Below, piece by piece: positions 1 to 9,354 of a stretch of DNA of 64,000 nucleotides. The position numbers were made by a program, and so were the translations under genes. The DNA lies in assembly GCF_000282315.2 (NCBI RefSeq), contig NZ_AKJN02000003.1:1-64000 (forward strand), given 5' to 3'. Position 1 is the first letter of the stretch, and the number at the start of each line of letters is the position of its first letter. Source of the DNA: Pseudomonas sp. GM41(2012). GTDB taxonomy: Bacteria > Pseudomonadota > Gammaproteobacteria > Pseudomonadales > Pseudomonadaceae. Under the pieces are notes generated by a model that was given only the letters and a program-made list of their open reading frames with translations, was not told the origin of the DNA and ran no database searches.

Positions 1-126
1 GAAAGGGAGCCGATCTTCAAGTCTTTCAAAACCTGGGTTCGGCTTGATTTCCCCGGTCGCAGAATGCCTCAGAAACGACTCGGTCAGCCCCCTCTACCCC
101 TGGGGAGAGGGTTGGGGTGAGGGGTG
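1..126. repeat. MITE-like repeat, copy cut by window edge
   Basis: This stretch resembles the reverse complement of the element at 6855-7021. Shared features are the gaaagggag start, an 'aacctg(a/g)gttcg' block, 'cgactcggtcag' and the terminal 'ggggagaggg-ttggggtgaggggtgg'. It lies 35 bp downstream of the efflux-pump stop codon on the pump's 3' side. Only part of the element is in the window, so its left end cannot be seen. Confidence 0.6.
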
Positions 127-160
127 GATTTCAAGCCGAGCACACACTCGTGTAACACCC

Positions 161-3100
161 TTAATCTTTCTTCGGTTCCCGAATCTTGTACCAGGCCACA
201 TAAAGTGCCGGTAAAAACAGCAATGTCAGCAACGTCGCAATAATAATCCCGCCAATCATCGCGTAGGCCATCGGCCCCCAGAACACTTCCCGGGCGATCG
301 GAATCATCCCCAGGCTCGCCGCCGCAGCCGTCAACAGAATCGGCCGGCGACGATGCTCCGTGGCTTGCACCACCGCATCCCACGGTGCATGACCGTCCTT
401 CTCCAGGGCATCGATCTGCGTCACCAGAATTACCGAGTTGCGGATGATGATGCCGATCAGCGCCAGAATCCCGAGGATCGCCACAAAGCCCATCGGCGTG
501 CCCGTCGGGATCAGCGCCAGCACCACGCCGATCAAGCCGAGCGGCGCGACGCTGGCCACCAGGAACAGCTTCTGCACGCTGTGCAACTGGATCATCAGGA
601 AGGTCGCCATCAAAAACAGCATCAACGGCACAACCTTGGCAATCGGCCCTTGGGCCTTGCCGCTTTCCTCGACGGTGCCGCCGGTGGCGACCTTGTAGCC
701 CACCGGCAAACCGGCGGCGAATTTATCGATGTCAGGCTGGAGTTGTTTCACCAAGTCGGTCGGTTGAATTTCGTCGCGCACCGCCGCCTTGATGGTGATG
801 GTCGGTTTGCGGTCGCGGCGCCAGACCAACGGCTGCTCAAGTTCATAGCGCACGGAGGCGAACGCCAGCAGCGGAATCGACGTGCCGCCCGGCGTGACGA
901 TCTGCAAATTCTGCAGGGTTTCCGGGGTGCCACGCTCGGCGTCTTCCGCACGCCCCACCACGTTGATCAGGTAGATATCGTCGTCGACCTGTGTCACCGG
1001 CGCACCGACCACAATGCTGTTCATCAGATTGGCCACGTCTTCCGACGACAGCCCCAATTGCCGTGCCTTGTCCTGCGCGATGTCGATGCGCAGGACTTTG
1101 CCCGGTTCGTTCCAGTCGTAAATGATTTCGCCGATGTGGGTGTTTTTATCCAGTTCGGTGGCCAGGGCGATGGCGTGCTTGCGCACCTGATCGATGTCCT
1201 TGCCGCTGACCCGGTACTGGATCGGCCGCCCCACCGGCGGGCCCATTTCCAGTGCCTGGACGTAGCTGCCGATACCGACAAAATCCTTGCGCAGGCGCTC
1301 GCGCAAGCGTTGGCTAAGCGCGTTGCGCGATTCCAGCCCTTTGCTGACGATCACCAATTGCGCGTAGTACGGGTTCTGCAATTGCTGGTCGAGAGGCAGG
1401 TAGAAACGGATTGCACCTTCACCGATGTAGGTACTCCAGCGCACGATGTCCGGGTCGTCCTTGAGGGTCGCCTCAAGCTTGTCCACAGCCTTGCGGGTTT
1501 CGGCGATCGAAGCGTTTTGTGGCAGGTTCAGGTCGACGAGGATTTCCGGGCGGTCCGAGGACGGGAAGAACTGGTTCTGCACGAACTGCATGGAAAACAC
1601 CGACGCCACAAACAGGGCAACGGTGATGCCGATCGCCCACCAGCGATTGCGCATGGCCCACAGCAAGCCGTAGTTGAACGACCGACCGATGCGCCCCGGT
1701 TCTGCGTCGTGAGGTTTCACGTTGGCGCTGAGGATGTGCACGCCGATCACCGGGGCGAACAGCACCGCGACAATCCACGACACGATCATGGCCACCGCGA
1801 TCACCGCGAACAGGGTGAAGGTGTACTCGCCGGCCGAGCTGGCGTTCAGGCCGATGGGCACGAAACCGGCCACCGTCACCAACGTACCGGTGAGCATCGG
1901 GAACGCGGTCGAGGTGTAGGCGAACGTAGCGGCCTGCTCCTTGGTCTCGCCCATTTCCAGGCGCGTGACCATCATCTCGACAGTGATCATCGCGTCATCC
2001 ACCAGCAGCCCGAGCGCAATGATCAGTGCGCCGAGGGAAATCCGCTGCATGGTGATGCCGCTGTATTCCATGAAGACGAAGACCATCGCCAACACCAGCG
2101 GAATCGAGCAGGCCACCACCAGACCGGCGCGGACGCCGAGGCTGATGAAGCTGACGATCAGTACGATCACCACCGCTTCGAACAGTGCACTGGTGAAGCC
2201 GCCGACGGCTTTTTCCACCACTTCGGCCTGGTCGGAAACGTTGTGCACACCGACGCCCACAGGCAGGTCGGCGGTCAGGTCATTCATGCGCTGGTGCAGC
2301 GCGCTGCCGAACACCTGAATGTTGCCGCCCTTCTTCATCGCAATGGCGAGGCCGATAGCCGGGTGGCCGTTAAAGCGGAATTCCGGTGTCGCCGGATCGA
2401 CATAGCCACGGCTGATCTCGGCGACGTCGGCCAAGCGGTAGAAGCGATCGTTGAGCCGCAGGTTGACGTTTTCCAGGTCTTTTTCGGAGGCAAACTGCCC
2501 GGTCGTGCGCACGGAAATCCGCTCGGGACCGGCCTCGATGACACCGGCCGGGGTCACCGCGTTTTGCGATTGCAGGCTCTGCACCACCTGACGCTGATCG
2601 ATGCCCAGCGCCGCCAGTTTGCGGGTGGAGAAGTTCAGGTAGAGGACTTCATCCTGCTCGCCGACCATCTCGACCTTGCCCAGCCCCGGCACTTCGCGGA
2701 TCTCGGCGCGGACTTGCTCGACGTAATCGCGCAATTGGCGCATCGACAAACCGTCGGCGGTAAAGGCGTACACCGAGCCAAACACGTCACCGAATTCATC
2801 GTTGAATCCCGGCCCTTGCAGGCCTTGGGGGAAGTCGCCGCGAATGTCGTTGATCTTCTTGCGCACCTGGTACCAGATTTGCGGAATGTCCTTGGCGCTG
2901 GTGGTATCACGCAAGTTAACGAAGACCGTCGACTCGCCGGGGCGGGTGTAGCTTTTCACGTAGTCGAGCGAGTCGAGCTCTTCGAGTTTTTTCTCGATCC
3001 GGTCAGTGACCTGCTTGAGGGTTTCTTCCTGGGTCGCGCCCGGCCAGCGAGTCTGGATCACCATGGTTTTGATGGTGAACGACGGGTCTTCCTCGCGGCC

Positions 3101-3208
3101 CAGGTTCATGTACGAGAACACGCCCATCAGCAGCGCGACGAACATCAAATACCAGACAAACGACTGATGCTTGAGGGCCCATTCGGATAAGTTGAAACTC
3201 CCTTTCAT
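161..3208 (-). CDS. triC: RND efflux transporter, inner-membrane pump (TriC-like)
   Basis: This is the proton-driven inner-membrane pump of a tripartite efflux system, which takes drugs or detergents from the periplasm and inner leaflet. The 1015-residue length and internal duplication are normal for the AcrB/MexB/TriC family. A first membrane helix lies at about residues 15-33, followed by a large periplasmic loop. The proton-relay Asp pair is present in 'GLLVDDAMIT' near residue 405. The residue equivalent to the AcrB Lys940 appears to be Arg, in 'GIIIRNSVIL'. The gene is last in a three-gene operon and overlaps the upstream adaptor gene by 4 bp. Two adaptor genes plus one pump gene is the triABC arrangement of P. 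aeruginosa, and the symbol rests on that arrangement and the length. No outer-membrane channel gene is adjacent. Confidence 0.85.
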   Translation of the reverse strand: MKGSFNLSEWALKHQSFVWYLMFVALLMGVFSYMNLGREEDPSFTIKTMVIQTRWPGATQEETLKQVTDRIEKKLEELDSLDYVKSYTRPGESTVFVNLRDTTSAKDIPQIWYQVRKKINDIRGDFPQGLQGPGFNDEFGDVFGSVYAFTADGLSMRQLRDYVEQVRAEIREVPGLGKVEMVGEQDEVLYLNFSTRKLAALGIDQRQVVQSLQSQNAVTPAGVIEAGPERISVRTTGQFASEKDLENVNLRLNDRFYRLADVAEISRGYVDPATPEFRFNGHPAIGLAIAMKKGGNIQVFGSALHQRMNDLTADLPVGVGVHNVSDQAEVVEKAVGGFTSALFEAVVIVLIVSFISLGVRAGLVVACSIPLVLAMVFVFMEYSGITMQRISLGALIIALGLLVDDAMITVEMMVTRLEMGETKEQAATFAYTSTAFPMLTGTLVTVAGFVPIGLNASSAGEYTFTLFAVIAVAMIVSWIVAVLFAPVIGVHILSANVKPHDAEPGRIGRSFNYGLLWAMRNRWWAIGITVALFVASVFSMQFVQNQFFPSSDRPEILVDLNLPQNASIAETRKAVDKLEATLKDDPDIVRWSTYIGEGAIRFYLPLDQQLQNPYYAQLVIVSKGLESRNALSQRLRERLRKDFVGIGSYVQALEMGPPVGRPIQYRVSGKDIDQVRKHAIALATELDKNTHIGEIIYDWNEPGKVLRIDIAQDKARQLGLSSEDVANLMNSIVVGAPVTQVDDDIYLINVVGRAEDAERGTPETLQNLQIVTPGGTSIPLLAFASVRYELEQPLVWRRDRKPTITIKAAVRDEIQPTDLVKQLQPDIDKFAAGLPVGYKVATGGTVEESGKAQGPIAKVVPLMLFLMATFLMIQLHSVQKLFLVASVAPLGLIGVVLALIPTGTPMGFVAILGILALIGIIIRNSVILVTQIDALEKDGHAPWDAVVQATEHRRRPILLTAAAASLGMIPIAREVFWGPMAYAMIGGIIIATLLTLLFLPALYVAWYKIREPKKD

Positions 3209-4272
3209 TGCGGGCTGTCCTCATCGATTTTTACTTTCTGCCCCGGTTTCAGGCTGTTCACGCCGGCACTGACCACCCGCTCGCCGGACTTCACGCCGTT
3301 GGCCAGGACCATCGTTGAGTCAGTGCGGCTGATCAGGCTGACATCTCGCGGGGAAACGGTTTGGGTCTGCGGATCGATGACCCAGATCCGCGGTTTTCCA
3401 TCGACCTCCTGGAGCGCGGTCAGGGGCAGTTCGATACGCGGTTTGATCGCAGAGCTGAGGGTCACGCTGATCGCCGTGCCCAGGCGAAAACCCGGTGGTG
3501 TGTCAGTCAGTGTCAGGCGGGCGCGACGGGTGCGGGTCGCGCTTTGCGCCTGGGGTTCGATTTCGCGAATGATGGCGGTGGTGGTGATGCTCGGGTCGAG
3601 CTGGACGGCCACCTGAAACACCACGTCCTCCGGCAACTGGTCGACCAGAGTGTCCGGCAGGTCGATCACCGCTTCCTTGATGTCCGGCTGCGCCAGGGTC
3701 ACCACTTGCTGGCCGGCGCTGACGACTTGCCCGGCTTCGGCGTTCCACGCGGTGACGATGGCTTTGTGATCGGCGCGCAATTCGACGTAATTGAGCTGGT
3801 CCTTGGCCTGATCGACCGCAGCCTTCGCTTGATCGAGGGAGGCCTGGGTGGTTTTGAGGTCGGTCTGTGCGATGTCGAGTTGTGCCTGGGCGCCCACGCC
3901 GCGATCGAACAACTCTTGCTGACGCCGGGCATTGGCCTGGGCGTTGATGAGTTGCGCCTGGACGTTGGCCAGATCACCCTGGGCGGAGCGCAACTGGTTC
4001 TGCTGATCGGTGGGGTCGAGGGTGGCGAGCAACGCGCCCTTTTCGACTTCGGCACCGACATCGACATTACGGCTGGCAATACGCCCCGGCACCCTGAACC
4101 CGACATTGCTTTCATACCGAGCCTGGATGCTGCCGGCAAAGCGGCCCAGGCTTTCTTCGTCCAGGGACTGGACCTTGATGGACAGCACCGGACGCACAGG
4201 CTCCGGCGGCGGTTCCTCTTTCGAGCAGGCCACCAGCATCACACCGGCGCATACCAGTAACAGACGCTTCAT
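3205..4272 (-). CDS. triB: RND efflux periplasmic adaptor lipoprotein, second copy (TriB-like)
   Basis: This is a membrane-fusion protein linking the RND pump to an outer-membrane channel. The 355-residue product starts with a lipoprotein signal with the lipobox 'LVAC' near residue 16. It then has a lipoyl/barrel-sandwich half ('GAEVEKGALLATLDP'), a coiled-coil hairpin rich in Gln/Ala (about residues 75-150), and the second half plus beta-barrel. It overlaps both neighbours by 4 bp, so translation is probably coupled. It is clearly a different sequence from the first adaptor. In TriABC both adaptors are required, so the two are unlikely to be redundant here. Confidence 0.85.
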   Translation of the reverse strand: MKRLLLVCAGVMLVACSKEEPPPEPVRPVLSIKVQSLDEESLGRFAGSIQARYESNVGFRVPGRIASRNVDVGAEVEKGALLATLDPTDQQNQLRSAQGDLANVQAQLINAQANARRQQELFDRGVGAQAQLDIAQTDLKTTQASLDQAKAAVDQAKDQLNYVELRADHKAIVTAWNAEAGQVVSAGQQVVTLAQPDIKEAVIDLPDTLVDQLPEDVVFQVAVQLDPSITTTAIIREIEPQAQSATRTRRARLTLTDTPPGFRLGTAISVTLSSAIKPRIELPLTALQEVDGKPRIWVIDPQTQTVSPRDVSLISRTDSTMVLANGVKSGERVVSAGVNSLKPGQKVKIDEDSPQ

Positions 4273-5372
4273 GGCTGGGCTCCCTCGGCTAAATCCTTAT
4301 AGGTGTTTTCGGCGATTTCCACCTTCACGCCAGGGTGCAGCAACTGGCCGCCGGCGATGACCACTTTTTCGCCACCCTTCAGGCCGGCGCTGATGATCAC
4401 TTTGCCCGTCAAGTAGCGGCCGACCGTGACGGTGTGCAGCTGTGCCTTGCCCTCGCCGTCCACCAGCCACACCGCCGGCTCGCTGAGATTTTTCGTCAGT
4501 GCCGACCAGGGCAGTTCGACCGCCGACTTGCCTGGTGTCTTGGCCGTGGCACTCACCACCGAACCGAGCTGCATGCCTTCCGGTAGTCCGTTGAGCGTGA
4601 CTTTGACCTGCACCGTGCCGGTCTGCGCGGAGACGGCCGGGGTGATTTCCCGAACGGTGCCGGTGGTTTTGATCGCGGGGTTGTCGAGCAGGCTGACGAC
4701 CACCGTTTTACCCTCTGGTGGCTCTGTCAGCAGCGATTCGTAGACGTTGAACACTGCATCGCGCTCGCCGTCCCGGGCCAGGCTGAAAATCGGCACGGTG
4801 GCCTGCACCACCTGGCCAACTTCGGCCTGACGCGCGGTAATCACCCCCGGTGCGTCGGCAATCAGCGCGGTGTAGCCCAGCTGCTCCCGGGCGTTGGCCA
4901 ACTGCGCCTGAGCGGCAGTCAACGCACTCTGACTGCTGCGCAAGGCGGCCTGGGCGGAATCGAACTCGCTTTGGCTGGTATAGCCCTTGGGCAGGAGTTT
5001 TTGCTGGCGAACAAAAGCGGCGGCGGTTTGTTTGACCCGGGCCTGTTCGGCAACAACCTGCGCCTGAGCCGAGTCGACGCTGGTTTGCAGGTCCTTGGGA
5101 TCGAGCTTGGCCAGAACCTGTTTGGCCGAAATACGATCACCGACATCGACTGTGCGCTGGATGATCTTGCCGCCAACGCGGAACGACAGGTCGGTCTGGA
5201 CCCGCGCCTGAACATCACCGGTCAGGGTCACCGTCGCCGCGTAATCCGCAGGTTTTACCTCTTGCACGAATACCCGCGGACGGTCCTTCTCGACCGGTTT
5301 TTTATCGCCACAGGCGCTCAGCAGAACAAGGAGACTCAGGCCAACCACTGTTTTCAATCCGGGACCCACCAT
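4269..5372 (-). CDS. triA: RND efflux periplasmic adaptor lipoprotein, first copy (TriA-like)
   Basis: This is the first gene of the efflux operon and encodes a 367-residue membrane-fusion protein. The N-terminal signal ends in the lipobox 'LSAC' near residue 21, predicting lipidation. The conserved 'VGDRISAKQVLAKLDP' half-lipoyl motif is followed by an Ala/Gln-rich coiled coil (about residues 85-150) and a second lipoyl half ('VITARQAEVGQVV'). The ATG at 5372 is preceded by an AAGGAG ribosome-binding site. The promoter should lie in the roughly 130 bp before the REP repeat at 5503. No regulator gene is next to the operon. Confidence 0.85.
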   Translation of the reverse strand: MVGPGLKTVVGLSLLVLLSACGDKKPVEKDRPRVFVQEVKPADYAATVTLTGDVQARVQTDLSFRVGGKIIQRTVDVGDRISAKQVLAKLDPKDLQTSVDSAQAQVVAEQARVKQTAAAFVRQQKLLPKGYTSQSEFDSAQAALRSSQSALTAAQAQLANAREQLGYTALIADAPGVITARQAEVGQVVQATVPIFSLARDGERDAVFNVYESLLTEPPEGKTVVVSLLDNPAIKTTGTVREITPAVSAQTGTVQVKVTLNGLPEGMQLGSVVSATAKTPGKSAVELPWSALTKNLSEPAVWLVDGEGKAQLHTVTVGRYLTGKVIISAGLKGGEKVVIAGGQLLHPGVKVEIAENTYKDLAEGAQP

Positions 5373-5502
5373 GCAGACTCCTTTGCGTTGTACGAACGTG
5401 CCAATGGCGATACGACTGTGAGCTTAGAACAGGGTTCCAAGGGTGCGCCTGAAGGCTTCAAATAAAGCGATCACGCCACGATCCTTGTAGCAGCTGGCGA
5501 AG

Positions 5503-5598
5503 CCCTGTGGGAGTGAGCCTGCTCGCGATGGCGGTGTTTCAGTTGGCATTAATGTTGGCTGATACACCGCCATCGCGAGCAGGCTCGCTCCCACAGGG
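5503..5598. repeat. REP-like inverted pair
   Basis: Two inverted copies of the 'ccctgtgggag(c/t)gagcctgctcgcgatggcggtgt' type face each other around a short loop. It lies between triA and the AAA ATPase gene. The 5' end of the longest reading frame of that ATPase runs through this repeat, which argues for the downstream start at 5678. Confidence 0.85.
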
Positions 5599-5677
5599 GT
5601 TTCGTCAGCGGGTACAGGGGATCACAGTGTTTCCGACAATAAGGCAAACTGGCGAGCCATGCAGCAGGAAGCTTCCC

Positions 5678-6838
5678 ATGCTCAAAACCCTCGCGGTGGC
5701 CAATTACCGCTCGATCAATAAATTGGTGATTCCGCTGGGCAGGTTGAACCTGATCACCGGCCCCAACGGCAGCGGTAAATCCAACCTCTACCGCGCGTTG
5801 CGCCTGCTGGCGGAAACCGCTCAGGGCGGCGTGGTCAATGCGTTGGCCCGCGAGGGTGGGCTGGATTCGACCTTTTGGGCCGGCCCGGAAAACATCAGCC
5901 GACGGATGCGTAACGGCGAAGTCCCGATCGAGGCGAGCGTACGACACGGCGTCAAACGCCTGCGCCTGGGGTTTGCCGGGGAAGATTTCAGCTACTCGAT
6001 CGCGCTGGGTCTACCGGAGCCGAGCCTTTCCGAATTTTCCCTGGACCCGGAAATCAAGAAGGAATGCATCTGGTCCGGTCCGTTTTACCGCCCGGCCAGC
6101 CTGCTGGTGGATCGCAACGGCCCGATGATCCGAGCCCGGGCTGATCGTGGCTGGGAGGTGCTCGCCCAGCACACGCCGAATTTCGACAGCCTGTTCGATC
6201 AGGTCGGCAGCTTTCGTACCTCGCCGGAAGTCATGCAGTTGCGTGAATTCATCCGCCGCTGGCGGTTCTACGATCACTTTCGCAGCGACGCCGACGCGCC
6301 GGTGCGCCAACCGCAATTGGGCACCCGCACGCCGGTGCTGCATCACGACGGTCGGGATCTGGCGGCCGCGTTGCAGACAATCCGCGAAATCGGCGATCCC
6401 GAAGCCCTGCAAGCCGCCGTCAGCGACGCCTTCCCTGGCGCGCGACTGAACATCGCGCCACTTCAGGGTGGTCGGTTTGCGATCGAGTTTTATCAGGAAG
6501 GCTTGTTGAGGCCCTTGTCGGCGGCCGAGTTGTCGGACGGGACGTTGCGCTATTTGCTGCTGGTCGCTGCGCTGCTAACGCCCAGGCCGCCGACGCTGAT
6601 GGTGTTGAACGAGCCGGAGACCAGTTTGCATCCCGACCTGCTGCCGGCGTTGGCGCGGTTGATTATTCGCGCGTCCGAGCAGTGTCAGGTGTGGGTGGTT
6701 TCTCATGCTCGGCGGTTGATTTCGGCGTTGCAGGAGGACCCGGAGTGCAATTGCATTGTGCTGGAGAAGAACCTGGGCCAGACCGGGATTGTCGGGCAGC
6801 GGGTGCTGGATGAGCCGGCATGGTATTGGCCGGATTGA
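5678..6838 (+). CDS. AAA family ATPase (ABC-type, COG4637-like)
   Basis: This is a cytosolic ATPase of the RecF/OLD-like class with unknown substrate. Walker A is 'GPNGSGKS' near residues 28-35 and a Walker B-like 'VLNEPETSLHPD' lies near residue 310, followed by a switch histidine ('VVSHARR'). The usual Walker B Asp is Asn here (NEP instead of DEP), while the catalytic Glu is kept. The start at 5678 is chosen because it gives the family-typical N-terminus 'MLKTLAVANYRSI' and avoids the REP repeat upstream. It is a stand-alone gene, with no partner nuclease visible beside it. Confidence 0.8.
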   Translation: MLKTLAVANYRSINKLVIPLGRLNLITGPNGSGKSNLYRALRLLAETAQGGVVNALAREGGLDSTFWAGPENISRRMRNGEVPIEASVRHGVKRLRLGFAGEDFSYSIALGLPEPSLSEFSLDPEIKKECIWSGPFYRPASLLVDRNGPMIRARADRGWEVLAQHTPNFDSLFDQVGSFRTSPEVMQLREFIRRWRFYDHFRSDADAPVRQPQLGTRTPVLHHDGRDLAAALQTIREIGDPEALQAAVSDAFPGARLNIAPLQGGRFAIEFYQEGLLRPLSAAELSDGTLRYLLLVAALLTPRPPTLMVLNEPETSLHPDLLPALARLIIRASEQCQVWVVSHARRLISALQEDPECNCIVLEKNLGQTGIVGQRVLDEPAWYWPD

Positions 6839-6854
6839 GTGCCAGGCTTGAGAA

Positions 6855-7021
6855 CCACCCCTCACCCTAACCCTCTCCCCGAGGGGCGAGGGGACTGACC
6901 GAGTTGTATTTTCGAGCTACATCGACCTGAAAGCCCGAGTCGAACTCAGGTTCTGAAAGGCCCCCAATCTGCTCCCTTTCCCCCCTCTCCCCCGTGGGGA
7001 GAGGGCTGGGGTGAGGGGTGG
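6855..7021. repeat. MITE-like element with terminal inverted repeats
   Basis: This 167-bp unit has ends of about 30 bp (26 of 30 matching when one end is reverse-complemented) of the type 'ccacccctcaccc..ccctctcccc'. The inner part is non-coding. It fills the space between two convergent genes, the AAA ATPase and the amino-acid binding protein. A related copy lies at 1-126. No transposase is present, so it could be a non-autonomous mobile element or a bifunctional terminator-type repeat. Confidence 0.65.
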
Positions 7022-7052
7022 ATCTTAGACCCACCCACATTTCAAAATCCAA

Positions 7053-7919
7053 TCACCCCTGCCACTTCCCACCCTCAACAATCACGCTCTCAGGCTTGGT
7101 GTCATCGCTCAATTCTTTACGCACATATTGGTCATACAGCTTCAGCAAAAACTTCTCTTCACCCAGCTTCGCCAACTCGGTATTCACCCAATCACGCAGC
7201 TCGATATTGCCCTTCTTCACCGCCGGCGCAATCGGTGCTTCAGCGCCTAACGTCTGGCTCAGCACGCGATAGCCAGGGTTCTGCTTCGCCCAACTGAACA
7301 GCACCAGATTGTCCTGCGCATACGCATCGCCCCGTCCATTGGCCAATGCTTGCAGAGACTCGGAATTTTTCTCGAACTTGAGCAGTTTCCAGTCCGGGTG
7401 GTTTTTGGTCAGCCAGATATCAGCCGTAGTGCCGGTAGTGACGATGGTCGTGCGAGTTGCCAGGTCATCGAGGTTCTTCACAGTGCTTGCCTGAGGCACC
7501 AGCGCCTGCACCGCGACTTTCAGATTCGGATTGGTGAATTCCACCGCTTCCTTGCGCTCCGGGGTGACGGTCATGTTGGCCAGGATCAGATCAACCTTGT
7601 CACTTTGCAGGAACGGAATCCGGCTCGCCGGTTCTACCGCTACGAACTCGACCTTGTTCTCATCGCCCAACAGATCCTTGGCAAATTGGCGGCCGATATC
7701 AGTATCGAAACCGACATAACGCCCGGCTTCATTGACGAAACCAAACGGCGGTTTATCGGTGAAGACACCGACGATCAGCTTGTCCCGTGCTTTGATTTTT
7801 TCCAGGTAACTGGCATTGGTAGCCGCTGGTTTGGTGGGCTCTTCCGTTTTGTTGCAGCCGGCCAGCAACGCGAGGCCGAGCAGCGGGAGTAGCAGCAGTG
7901 AAGTCTTGGCAGTTTTCAT
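7053..7919 (-). CDS. Polar amino-acid ABC transporter, substrate-binding lipoprotein
   Basis: This is a periplasmic type II solute-binding protein (SBP_bac_3 family) of 288 residues. It has a lipoprotein signal peptide with lipobox 'LAGC' near residues 19-22. The family core is visible: 'RDKLIVGVFTDKPPFGFVNEAGRYVGFDTDIG', 'NMTVTPERKEAVEFTNP' and 'QALANGRGDAYAQDN' (each part shown separately in the family). The ligand cannot be told from sequence; glutamate/aspartate or glutamine-type polar amino acids are likely. It is last in a four-gene operon and overlaps the ATPase gene by 4 bp. Confidence 0.85.
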   Translation of the reverse strand: MKTAKTSLLLLPLLGLALLAGCNKTEEPTKPAATNASYLEKIKARDKLIVGVFTDKPPFGFVNEAGRYVGFDTDIGRQFAKDLLGDENKVEFVAVEPASRIPFLQSDKVDLILANMTVTPERKEAVEFTNPNLKVAVQALVPQASTVKNLDDLATRTTIVTTGTTADIWLTKNHPDWKLLKFEKNSESLQALANGRGDAYAQDNLVLFSWAKQNPGYRVLSQTLGAEAPIAPAVKKGNIELRDWVNTELAKLGEEKFLLKLYDQYVRKELSDDTKPESVIVEGGKWQG

Positions 7920-8698
7920 AGCAGTTCCAGTTCCTTTGTTTGAGTCGTTTTGGGTAGTGCGGCGACATAGGAGAACTTCTCCAGGAACTGCTGCGCTCGT
8001 GCGGTTTGCGGGTTCGTAAAGAAAATCTCGGGAGGGTTTTGCTCAAGGATTCGCCCGGCATCCATGAACACAATGCGGTCAGCCACGGCGCGGGCGAAGG
8101 CCATTTCGTGGGTGACGATCAACAGGGTCATGCCCTCGCGGGCCAGGCCCTGAATGACTTCCAGCACCTCCTTGACCATTTCCGGATCGAGGGCGGCGGT
8201 GACTTCATCGAACAACATGACTTTCGGGCTCATGCACAACGAACGGACGATGGCGATGCGTTGCTGCTGGCCGCCGGAGAGCTGACGCGGGAAGGTGTCG
8301 CGCTTGTCCAAAAGGCCCACGCGCTCAAGCAACGCTTCGGCCTGGGCACGGGCCTCGCGACGTTCGCGTTTCTGCACTTTGACCGGGCCGAGCAGCAGGT
8401 TGTCGAGCACGCTCATGTGCGGAAACAGGTGGTAACTCTGGAACACCATGCCGATCTGCTGCCGTACTTCGCGCCAGTCGGTGCCCTTGTCCAGCAACTC
8501 ACGTCCGGCAAAATTCAAGCTGCCGCCGTGGGCGACTTCAAGACCGTTGAGGCAACGCAGCAAGGTACTTTTGCCACAGCCGCTGGGGCCGAGGATGACG
8601 ATCACTTCGCCTGACTTCACTTGCAGGTCGATCTCTTTGAGCACCTGCTGCTCGCCGAAAAACTTGTTGAAACCCTTGAACTCGATCAATGCGCTCAT
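7916..8698 (-). CDS. Polar amino-acid ABC transporter, ATP-binding protein
   Basis: This is the energising subunit of a GlnQ/HisP-type importer, 260 residues long. Walker A is 'GPSGCGKST', the signature is 'LSGGQQQR', Walker B is 'VMLFDEVTAALDP' and the H-loop is 'IVTHE'. The usual 'DEPTSALD' reads 'DEVTAALD', a common variation in this family. The C-terminal extension ('FLEKFSYVAALPKTTQ') is slightly longer than in typical GlnQ proteins. It overlaps both the permease and the binding-protein genes by 4 bp. Confidence 0.88.
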   Translation of the reverse strand: MSALIEFKGFNKFFGEQQVLKEIDLQVKSGEVIVILGPSGCGKSTLLRCLNGLEVAHGGSLNFAGRELLDKGTDWREVRQQIGMVFQSYHLFPHMSVLDNLLLGPVKVQKRERREARAQAEALLERVGLLDKRDTFPRQLSGGQQQRIAIVRSLCMSPKVMLFDEVTAALDPEMVKEVLEVIQGLAREGMTLLIVTHEMAFARAVADRIVFMDAGRILEQNPPEIFFTNPQTARAQQFLEKFSYVAALPKTTQTKELELL

Positions 8699-9354
8699 GC
8701 TTGCGTCCAGCGCCGCTCCAGCACGCGCGAGGCGGCCGACAGCGGGTAGCAGATGAAAAAGAAAAACAGGAACAGTGCGCCGTAGATCAGCACCGATTCG
8801 TAGGTGCGTTCGATGATCTGTTGGCCGACCTTGATCACGTCCACCACGCCGATCAGCACCGCCAGGGAGCTGGTCTTAATGATCCGCGTGTAGACGTTGA
8901 TGGTCGGCGGTGTCATGCGTTTCAGCGCCTGGGGCAGCAGCACGTAGCCGTAGAGTTGCGGGCCGTCCAGGCCGATCGACAACCCCGCTTCACGCTGACC
9001 GCGAGGCAATGAATGCAACGCACCGCGCACCACTTCGCCGACTTCGCTGGCGCCCCACAGCGACAGCACCAGCACCGCGCACCAGAAGCTCGGAATGCTC
9101 AGGCCGAAGAAAATCGGCAGACCGAAGAACAACAAATACAGCCAGACCAGCACCGGGATCGCGCGGAACAATTCCAGATAGACCCGCAGGATCGCGTTCA
9201 GCCATTTCGAATTCAGCGTTCGCAGCACACCGTAAAGCACGCCACCAGCAGTGCTGATGGCGATGCTCAGAAAAGAGATCGACAGGGTTTGCGCAGCGCC
9301 CTTGCCCAATTGCGGCAACGACACCCAGAGCAACTCAAGACCCGAACTGGCCAT
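8695..9354 (-). CDS. Polar amino-acid ABC transporter, permease
   Basis: This is an inner-membrane permease of the HisM/GlnP family, 219 residues, with about five membrane segments. The EAA-type cytoplasmic loop is recognisable in 'REAGLSIGLDGPQLYGYVLLPQA' (residues about 140-160), which contacts the ATPase. It pairs with the upstream permease gene, which it overlaps by 20 bp. The two together form the heterodimeric channel. Confidence 0.85.
   Translation of the reverse strand: MASSGLELLWVSLPQLGKGAAQTLSISFLSIAISTAGGVLYGVLRTLNSKWLNAILRVYLELFRAIPVLVWLYLLFFGLPIFFGLSIPSFWCAVLVLSLWGASEVGEVVRGALHSLPRGQREAGLSIGLDGPQLYGYVLLPQALKRMTPPTINVYTRIIKTSSLAVLIGVVDVIKVGQQIIERTYESVLIYGALFLFFFFICYPLSAASRVLERRWTQA

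Noticed and set aside
353..3190. Long plus-strand reading frame (945 codons) opposite the RND pump
   Set aside because: It is the mirror of a high-GC gene; its product is rich in His/Arg/Asp without any family, while the minus strand encodes a complete RND pump.
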